A stretch of 64,000 nt of DNA from Sinohyriopsis cumingii (taxonomy: Eukaryota > Mollusca > Bivalvia > Unionida > Unionidae). The position numbers and the translations under genes were made by a program. Within the stretch, counting starts at the first letter, position 1, and each line of letters opens with the position of its first letter. Positions 57,876-64,000 of the stretch are shown piece by piece. The stretch covers positions 89,524,951-89,588,950 of the forward strand of contig CM068825.1 of NCBI GenBank assembly GCA_028554795.2. Direction: 5' to 3'. The notes under the pieces are model-generated. The model ran no database searches. It saw only the letters and a program-made list of their open reading frames with translations, and was not told the origin of the DNA.

Positions 57876-57907
57876 TCATCACGAGATTTTCCGTAAATAT
57901 CTACCAT
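56719..57907 (-). pseudogene. fibre-like protein with phage tail-fibre-type repeats, one frame break
   Basis: ATG at 57,907. After a lysine run from a 32-T tract (57,841-57,872) the product has two copies of a repeat: TMTGELSMNGNKIVVLRDP..DAVTKKYVD and TMTGELNMNKNKIVVLADP..DAATKKYVD (about residues 120-150 and 170-200). This pattern is familiar from trimeric phage tail fibres and Polinton fibre-like proteins. A coiled-coil-like part follows, then a C-terminal domain in another frame (ending at 56,719, WWCLEFVAETPQLVTA). The switch lies about 56,950-56,985. Probably the receptor-binding projection; that is inference. Confidence 0.7.
57841..57872. repeat. 32-bp T homopolymer inside the fibre gene
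   Basis: Encodes a run of about ten lysines in the minus-strand frame. Length instability here could easily change the frame. Confidence 0.95.
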
Positions 57908-58386
57908 TATTCGCTAGGGAATTGTTTACATCGACCCGCGGTATACTCGTGCACGACTTTGTGAGGTGGTTTGGTTGATTTTGATATCGCGTCAAGTACA
58001 TTAATTACTTCACGGCCACATATCGGAGGATCAGTTAGTGTTTGTGTTGGTAGCGTTGAGTACCAAACTGGAATGGGAGTTGGAGTGCTTTGTACTCGTT
58101 GTGCGTATTTGAGAAATTCAACTGGCGGTGCTAACCCATACGAATCAAAATAGATAATTCCACATGGATGTTTTGCGTAAGCAACCCAATGAGTTCCTGG
58201 GCCATCACTGTTATCAAGATTAATAATTCCAGTTTCTGGATTATTTGGTTGTGTTGGTAACTGATCTCTCATAAAAACACCTCTGAAATTTTTTATATTT
58301 ATTTGTTTAGCAACATCGAGTAAATCAAAATTTGACATCGGTGTTAAAACACTCTGTGTTTTCAAAACCGGCGTTTGGGATACCAT
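57907..58386 (-). CDS. adenain-type maturation cysteine protease
   Basis: The likely start is ATG 58,386 (MVSQTPVLKTQSV) or the internal ATG 58,338 (MSNFDLLDVAKQI). Catalytic triad pattern of adenovirus-like proteases: His in GTHWVAYAKH, Asp in GIIYFDSYGLAPP, then Gln and Cys in TQTLTDPPICGREVINVLDA. The enzyme cleaves capsid precursors during maturation. Length (about 145-160 residues) fits Polinton proteases. No break is visible. The stop codon overlaps the fibre start codon (TAATG), so the genes are tightly packed. The ORF can be extended upstream only through a non-ATG start. Confidence 0.9.
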   Translation of the reverse strand: MVSQTPVLKTQSVLTPMSNFDLLDVAKQINIKNFRGVFMRDQLPTQPNNPETGIINLDNSDGPGTHWVAYAKHPCGIIYFDSYGLAPPVEFLKYAQRVQSTPTPIPVWYSTLPTQTLTDPPICGREVINVLDAISKSTKPPHKVVHEYTAGRCKQFPSE

Positions 58387-58408
58387 GAGGGCGGAGTTCC
58401 TGGAAGTC

Positions 58409-58818
58409 TTAAACCCGCTCCTTTTTTTTGTATCCAGATCCGCGGGATCCACCAGTTGCTTTCTTTAATGCCATTCCAGCAGCGGTTCCAACAGCTCCTA
58501 ACGCGGCTGCTTTTGCGACAGCTGCAGCATCAGCAGCTATCAGTGCCGTATTGCTGCGAGAAGAGGAAATATACCACCGGTTTTAACCATATCCTTGATG
58601 ACTTTTGGAGCTAAATCAAGTTGGGTTCCAGTTTTCGCTTGCTTCGCTTTATTGAAATGTTTTAGTTGGGTTTTAGTCAGCGATAACTTGTTTGGGCCAC
58701 CATTAGCCATTTGATCTTGTTTTAGTGTTATCGTTGCCCCACATGCGCTCACGTTTTTCGATTGTAATTTTTTCGCCTGACCAGGAGTCAGAGTGACATT
58801 AACGTGACTGTATGACAT
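58409..58818 (-). pseudogene. pX-like small virion protein, one frame break
   Basis: ATG 58,818, beginning MSYSHVNVTLTPGQAKKLQS. The pattern of a VxLTxGQxxKL start, a central LSLTKTQLKHFNKAKQAK and a GGIFPLL turn is shared with a small conserved Polinton/adintovirus protein compared with adenovirus pX. The frame shifts near 58,545-58,560. The alternative frame continues as an alanine- and glycine-rich stretch ending in basic residues with a stop at 58,409-58,411. Role (core or membrane-active peptide) is inferred. Confidence 0.65.
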
Positions 58819-58848
58819 TTTAATAATTAACGCGATTGATCTAATTGT

Positions 58849-60258
58849 CTAAATGTTTTCCACTGGTGCATCAACAACTCTCATTCGACCATTAATGCCT
58901 TCAGGTAATATGTCCTTGTTACTGAGGATGACCGCGATTGCTCTATAGGGGCCATAAACAATTGGCGGGCCATCTGCAATTTTAGGTAATATACCTACGC
59001 GAGCCCTGAAGTGTATATCAACGACAGATTGTTTGGATAAATCAAGATGCTCCAGTGAAAAGTAATAAATCGGTTATAAATTTGTAAAATCAAACTGTGA
59101 TATTTGCGTCCCAGTATCTATATTTATATTGCGCGACAGAAACGTCAGCCAGCGATTATATGCGCGCGCCACATGATTTTCTGTGAAACTTAATAATATA
59201 TTCTCAGACGGTTCTTGTTGCCCGTTTATCCTCAACGAAACCTCGGTAACGTCGAGTTTGTCAAATATAATATGTGAATATTCTTGTTTACCCACCCGAC
59301 GATTATCTTGTAGCGCAATAAAAATATTTCGTGGCGCAGAAACCCCTTGTTGTTATGCTATATGCCAGGTAAATATATCTCTGACGGAGCTTTGGATAGC
59401 GTCTGTGGTTACTGTTAACCACGATAGTAATGATTTACCACCTTGATTCATAAAAGAGAGTAATCGCGGTTCTTCTGTGACCGATGGAGTTAATACCGGC
59501 ATCCACAGTGAAAGTTTTGTTATATTTACTTTACCAGCATCAGCAACACCAACCCCTCGCCAGACTGCTTCATTATCATAACTTTTTCTAACAAGCACAA
59601 CTGTGTGTTTAACCCCGAAGATGACCTTTCTAATATCTCTACAAAATCCGAAGATGTGAGAGAGTGGAATCGCGTACGAAAACTGTCTTCGTGTTCCTGA
59701 CAACATTGTCTGGCGTGTTGCAAATCCCAAGTTACAAGTCGCGCTAGCACCCATAACTACCGGCTCCACATCTGCGTTATCAGCAGCGGCAGAGACTTTT
59801 TTCGGTATTCTCGTAACATACTGAATATGATCGGCCTTGTCGGTAATATATTTGGCAAACATCATTGATGGACCAGCTGATCTTGTGTAATCATCAAAAT
59901 ATCTTGCTAGACCAATTATTGTTGTAGCAACATCGACATCATTCTGAATCGTTTCCATATTTTTTCCATCAATCATATATGTGGCGCTACTAAACAATGC
60001 CATAATTCCATTATTGACAAACCCAACAATATTGGGATCGTATGCAGTATCATCCGCTTTTACAAGTTCACCTTCTACTTCAATAAACGCCTCAGAGGGC
60101 AGGAAATATCTACTTGAATCATGAACTTGAAGTTCAATACGCCCTCGTTGTTCCGGTTTAACTGCATCATAGGAATAAAATGGATAATCACGCACTGAGT
60201 TATCTTTCTGGACCGGTGCATCTATGTCAAATGCTGGGTCGGATATGTGTTTGAACAT
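58849..60258 (-). pseudogene. major capsid protein (hexon-like, double jelly-roll), two frame breaks
   Basis: ATG 60,258. The N-terminal jelly roll reads KDNSVRDYPFYSYDAVKPEQ, SRYFLPSEAFIEVEGELV, FVNNGIMALFSSATYMIDGK, the signature start of Polinton/adintovirus capsid proteins. The first frame ends at 59,353. A second open piece spans 59,295-59,074 (SHIIFDKLDVTEVSLRING, ENHVARAYNRWLTFLSR). The C-terminal part lies in a third frame ending at a TAG at 58,849-58,851. Total coding length is about 465 codons, normal for the family. Trimers would form the capsid faces. Not functional as assembled here. Confidence 0.88.
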
Positions 60259-60290
60259 TTTATGCTATTCCGTATTTTTCCAAATCGTAA

Positions 60291-60738
60291 TTATCGTCGT
60301 CGCACACGAAGTCCACTTCCTGCTATCAAATTCGCTTTTATATTTCTTTGTGCGTCAGATTCCTGATCTATCAACGCCGCTAGTTTCTGATTGGCAGTTT
60401 GATTTATCACCTTACTAACATCCGCGGGCATATTTTCGGTGCTTGGTAATTTCACCGGTGGTGATTTTCGTCTTATTAACCCTACTAGTCTTTCTTTGAT
60501 TGCCGAGAGTGCCTTACCAGCAGCACTAACAATTGCACCAGGAGCTTTTTTCACCAACAACATTAATATCTTTCATCGATAACTGTTTTGCAAGAGGGCC
60601 ATCTTTTGGTGCTAACCCCGCAAATAAACCCTGAACCACATCGCCGAGTCCGTCTCCGTAGGTTGCGCTATAGACTGGTAATCGTGTGTTTACTGCTTTG
60701 ACCTGCACGGGTGTATAATGTCTGTTGTATATGACCAT
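60291..60738 (-). pseudogene. pVI-like amphipathic virion protein, one frame break
   Basis: ATG 60,738 (MVIYNRHYTPVQVKAVN). Contains YGDGLGDVVQGLFAGLAP, a glycine-rich amphipathic helix pattern common in small Polinton virion proteins likened to adenovirus protein VI. The frame then shifts (overlap 60,526-60,563) into a basic C-terminal part (SAIKERLVGLIRRKSPPVKL) ending in RVRRR. Sits directly upstream of the capsid gene, same strand. The functional name is tentative. Confidence 0.55.
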
Positions 60739-60758
60739 GTTATGTTATTTGCTAATGT

Positions 60759-61750
60759 TTAATCGCTGTAATCATCAACGAGTTCATCAACGAGTTCTCG
60801 GTATATACTAGCATCCATGACACCGCCTTGAAATAATCACCGACAGATATCAGCGGCTTCATTAATTATTTCTGGTGAGTTACTTCCAGCTCGTTTTCCT
60901 CCTATGAGAACTTCTAACCGCGAAACATCATTGAAAATATTATCAGGGCAGGGAATAAAACCACTCCCCAAACCTTTGCCGGATGTCTTTTTTATGCTAG
61001 TTGGCTGTGTTGTTATCGGTGTTGTTTTTAACGACGTTTTTAAAGACGTTGACAGATCTGCAGTCACAACAGGGCTTGCAACTCTCCTTGCTTCAACATC
61101 TTTCTTAAATTGTTTAAAATCATCTTCGTGTTTTAACGTAACCCGCTGAATACCTTTATGTGTAGTAAACACCAACCGTTTCCACTGGTTATAAGTTAAC
61201 TGCGGTGAACCCGGCTTCAGGTATTTTTCATAATCATTAAATTCACCTACAAGATCAACCGCGCATTCGTAATTTTTCATCCTAATATTGTTTGCCTTAT
61301 CTTCCTTGATTTCTGCTCTACCAGGTTTGTATTCCGTCGGAGCTTCGGCTCCAGGTAGCGTTTCTGATGCATCTACAAAAACTTCTCCGGGCGGTCTTGC
61401 TGCAGCTATGTCAGTTGGAAGATCTCGTAAAATCTTTTTTTGTTTTTTTGGTTCTTGTTGCTATTTTTTCAGCTTGCTCAGCGGTCTGTTTTAATATTGA
61501 AAGAATACCTTTTCTTCTTTCCTCGTCCTCAATATCTCCCAATAAAGCTCTTTCAGTGACCGCCGCGGCTTTTTCAGTAGCTGTTGTAACGGGTTTAAAT
61601 AATTGTTCTGTGCCTGCCGCGAATTCAACTTGTGCTTGTTGCCGTGATTGCACATTTTTTTTTGAAATCCTCCTTTACAGGGATATATTTCTTAAGTGCT
61701 TCTTCTCGCTGTCTAGCTAGTCTAGCTGTGTGAGATTCCGAATGTACCAT
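60759..61750 (-). pseudogene. first late gene: conserved Polinton core-like protein, several frame breaks
   Basis: ATG 61,750 begins MVHSESHTARLARQREEALK. The frame changes near 61,665 (an A run) and again near 61,420. An internal long piece (61,280-60,837) reads YECAVDLVGEFNDYEKYLKP, LTYNQWKRLVF and ends NSPEIINEAADIC. The last part is in another frame and stops at 60,759. The two-part layout (helical, charged N-terminus; compact C-terminus with an NSPE-IINE motif) resembles a protein often found beside the capsid genes in Polintons. Function unknown. First gene beside the right terminal repeat (26 bp). Confidence 0.55.
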
Positions 61751-61776
61751 TATTTGGTATAGCAATTTTTAATTCA

Positions 61777-62009
61777 CAGCAGCAGAGGGGCGACGCTCTC
61801 AACTTGTCACCGACGATCGCGCGTTTTTCCTTCAATGCGACAAAGAAAAAAAAATATCGGCGATAACAGGTAAGCCAATTTGTCATCGACAGAGTTGTCT
61901 TACGCTAGATATCGAATTTTTTTTTACGATTTTTGTGATCTCGTAGGAAGGCTTATTTTGACGAAATACAGGTGAACCAATTAGAGGCTGTTCGCCCTCC
62001 CTGCTGCTG
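61777..62009 (-). repeat. Polinton right terminal inverted repeat
   Basis: Reverse complement of the left repeat with about 15 differences. Outer end ccctccctgctgctg intact; inner palindromic end partly decayed (cagcagcagaggggcg). Confidence 0.95.
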
Positions 62010-62095
62010 AAGCAACAACAACAACAATAAAAGCAGCAAAAACAGCAACATCAACAGCAAGAACAACAATAATAATACTAATAATAATAACTGTA
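62010..62095. repeat. CAA/CAG/AAT microsatellite at the Polinton border
   Basis: Runs of caa, cag and ata trinucleotides directly outside the right terminal repeat, which blur the target duplication. Confidence 0.9.
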
Positions 62096-62209
62096 TTCTG
62101 AAAATGGCTTTGTTCTATTGTCATAAAATTAGTATATTTTACGATGTATTTTCATGATCATCCCAGGATGATAACTCGGTGTGTTAATCCAAAGTGGTTA
62201 GCCATTGAT

Positions 62210-63201
62210 CAGTGTTTCTCAAACTTTTTTGTCTTGCGGCGCACCAAAAAGATCTAAAGATTTTCACGGCACACCTGAAAAGATTTAACAATTTTTATAG
62301 TGAAGAACTTATTTATTTTTTACATATATATTTAATTTTAAATATAACGTGAAGGATGTGCCTGCTTTCGAGAGCAAATCAGATTGAAGCGGGGCTCCAA
62401 AGTCGACAAACAAGCGCGCATTTCATCGTCGATTTTAAGAAGTCTCTCTCTCTCTCTCTTTCGATTTGATTTCAGTCAGTGCTGGAAATCCAAACTCACA
62501 AAACCACGAGGACACAAATGGCAGAATTACTTTGATTGCTTTTGAACTGATTGCAGGATATGACTTCTTGATTGAGATCCAAACTCATCCAGGCTCTTTT
62601 CGGGAAATGTTGACTGAAAATATTTATCGTTTTTTAAATCAATGAGCTGTTCTTCTTCTTCGGTTGTAAGATTTGTAGTTTCGTTGTTTCCGAATGGATT
62701 GATCACCCGTCCATATTCATCGCTTGCATGTGATGGGAAGTAATTCTGCAGTGCCGATTGTAGGTCTCTCAGTGTGTCCAGAATTTCGGGGATGATTTTC
62801 TTGTTTGAATGAGATTCGTTGACAATAGGAAAGCAGTCGAGGACTCCCTTCGAGACCTTACTTTGCCACAGCTACAACTTTTCATCAAATGACATTGTAT
62901 AAATGGGCTGCATGTATTCATTATTAGACTAATATTATAATTAGAGCGATCGAGTTCTCCCGAGATCTCGCACAAGTCTCGCGTTACGAAAGGAATCAAT
63001 GAATGACAGACTGACAGAGATTGCGTTTTTATAGAAGTTACTTTTTTATCTTTTGCGACATTGATTTACCATTTAATTTTTCGATATGTTCAAGGTTTCA
63101 AAACGCTAGCAATTTTAAATATTTTTAAAAACTCCCACGGCACACATGCAAATCTCTCGCGGCACACTAGTGTGCCGCGGCACACAGTTTGAGAATCACT
63201 G
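62210..63201 (-). mobile_element. degenerate hAT-family DNA transposon with 8-bp TSD
   Basis: Terminal inverted repeats cagtgtttctcaaac and gtttgagaatcactg, followed inside by ggcgcacc-like and gcggcacac words typical of hAT (Charlie-like) ends. Flanks ccattgat (62,202-62,209) and ccatagat (63,202-63,209) match at 7 of 8. The minus strand holds scraps of coding sequence (LRDLQSALQNYFPSHASDEY region near 62,780-62,720) resembling the middle of a hAT transposase, all broken. Confidence 0.85.
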
Positions 63202-63209
63202 CCATAGAT

Positions 63210-64000
63210 TCACGTTGTAAATGAAACAACATCAACAAGAACAAACTATCATGAATGAAAAGGCTGGAATTAAACATGAATTTATAATTTGATATTCTTG
63301 TACATCAATCAATCTTTCTCAAAAGCGTCATACCTTTTGTTTAACTTAGAATATATTAATTTTTATTTTCGTTTTTAAATTGTTCTTCCAATTTGCATTG
63401 ATGGAGGTAAGATCTACTGTTCTTTCAACGTGGACTAATTTTAACTTACGGCAAATGTACTAGAGAACGATTCTCTCTACATTCCGTTTTTTTTTTTTTT
63501 AATAGTTAGTTATTTATATCGATCTGACTAAAACCAGATCTCCATCGTCTTATGTAGGACAGTGGACAATCAACAAGCTTTCTAAACTTCAAAAAATAAT
63601 TTATTTTTCAAGAATTCAAAGTGAAAAATGTAAAAAGAACTGTCTTTCAAATTAAATTCTAAATAATTATAGAATTTCTAACACATCTAATGGATAAAGA
63701 TGACTGAGATGAATATGTTGTTTACAGAACCAAAATGAATGATTCGGATCAGGTAGAATATGTGGAGAGACAAGGCTGTCCTCGTCTACGGTCCAGAAGT
63801 CAGAAGAAGTTTGAGGAAGAGAAGAAGACATAGTGATGTAAACAAAATAAACCAAAGGTCCTTTTCAGGGCCACTCATATGCATCGAAAAGATATTTATT
63901 CTCTTTGCCAAACTGTGTTGTATGCATTATATATGTCTATGTCTCGATTGTCCCACACCACCAAGCGTTCCAGGTTTTCCCCCGCTGTTTGATCCGAATG
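63210..64000. other. AT-rich host flank, no feature seen
   Basis: Short T homopolymer near 63,489. The 62-codon minus-strand ORF at 63,667 has no supporting features. Confidence 0.5.

Larger units (their letters stand above)
46196..62009. mobile_element. Maverick/Polinton (adintovirus-like) integrated element, about 15.8 kb
   Basis: Terminal inverted repeats of about 235 bp enclose the family's diagnostic set: A32/FtsK-type ATPase, retroviral-type integrase, B-family polymerase, adenain-like protease, double-jelly-roll major capsid protein and penton-like protein, plus PLA2, fibre-like and core-like proteins. No 6-bp target duplication can be called because both borders lie in CAG/CAA-rich sequence. 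Most genes have frame breaks. Size is typical for the family (15-20 kb). Confidence 0.96.

Noticed and set aside
57264-57896. 210-codon plus-strand ORF opposite the fibre gene
   Set aside because: It mirrors the strongly patterned fibre repeats and the T32 tract; no recognisable features of its own.

Overview
This window reads as AT-rich, repeat-dense nuclear DNA from an invertebrate animal. Several tRNA-headed SINE families, degenerate LINEs, MITEs, minisatellites and an intron-rich gene fit a lophotrochozoan, perhaps a mollusc, but the species cannot be named from sequence alone. Inserted at 46.2-62.0 kb is a nearly complete Maverick/Polinton element (adintovirus-like endogenous DNA virus).

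Region 0-46 kb is host DNA. A minus-strand LINE with endonuclease and reverse-transcriptase remnants fills about 0.2-3.2 kb. A host gene on the minus strand, invisible as long ORFs, can be assembled from nine short exons between 22,685 and 10,727. All eight junctions agree in reading phase, and the product begins with a very hydrophobic stretch. Further candidate exons lie at 4.96, 6.2, 27.9 and 28.9 kb. The rest is introns and repeats: five well preserved SINE-A copies with target-site duplications, SINE-B, SINE-C and SINE-D copies, two pogo-like MITEs, a palindromic MITE family, a 35-bp satellite of about 55 units (29.2-31.2 kb), possible LTR remnants at 26.4-27.7 and 34.3-35.7 kb, and a second LINE (40.4-42.7 kb) split by younger insertions.

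Region 46,196-62,009 is the Polinton, bounded by about 235-bp terminal inverted repeats. From the left: packaging ATPase (-), PLA2-domain protein (+), retroviral-type integrase (+); then on the minus strand a replication gene reading as B-family DNA polymerase, SF1 helicase and HNH nuclease in one collinear block, preceded by an unknown ORF; then on the plus strand a zinc-ribbon protein, a free-standing HNH nuclease, an unusual structured non-coding segment (53.27-53.78 kb) and a small unknown ORF. A convergent hairpin region follows. The whole virion cassette is on the minus strand: penton-like protein, a two-helix membrane protein, a fibre with phage-tail-fibre-like repeats, adenain-type protease, pX-like protein, major capsid protein (hexon-like), a pVI-like amphipathic protein and a core-like protein next to the right repeat. 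Most genes carry one or two frame breaks, so the copy is either decayed or affected by indel errors in the assembly.

Region 62-64 kb is host flank holding a degenerate hAT transposon (62,210-63,201) with matching terminal repeats and a near-perfect 8-bp target duplication. The most interesting observations are the polymerase-helicase-HNH gene, the nested hairpin elements at 53.27-53.78 kb, the phage-like fibre and the hidden multi-exon host gene.
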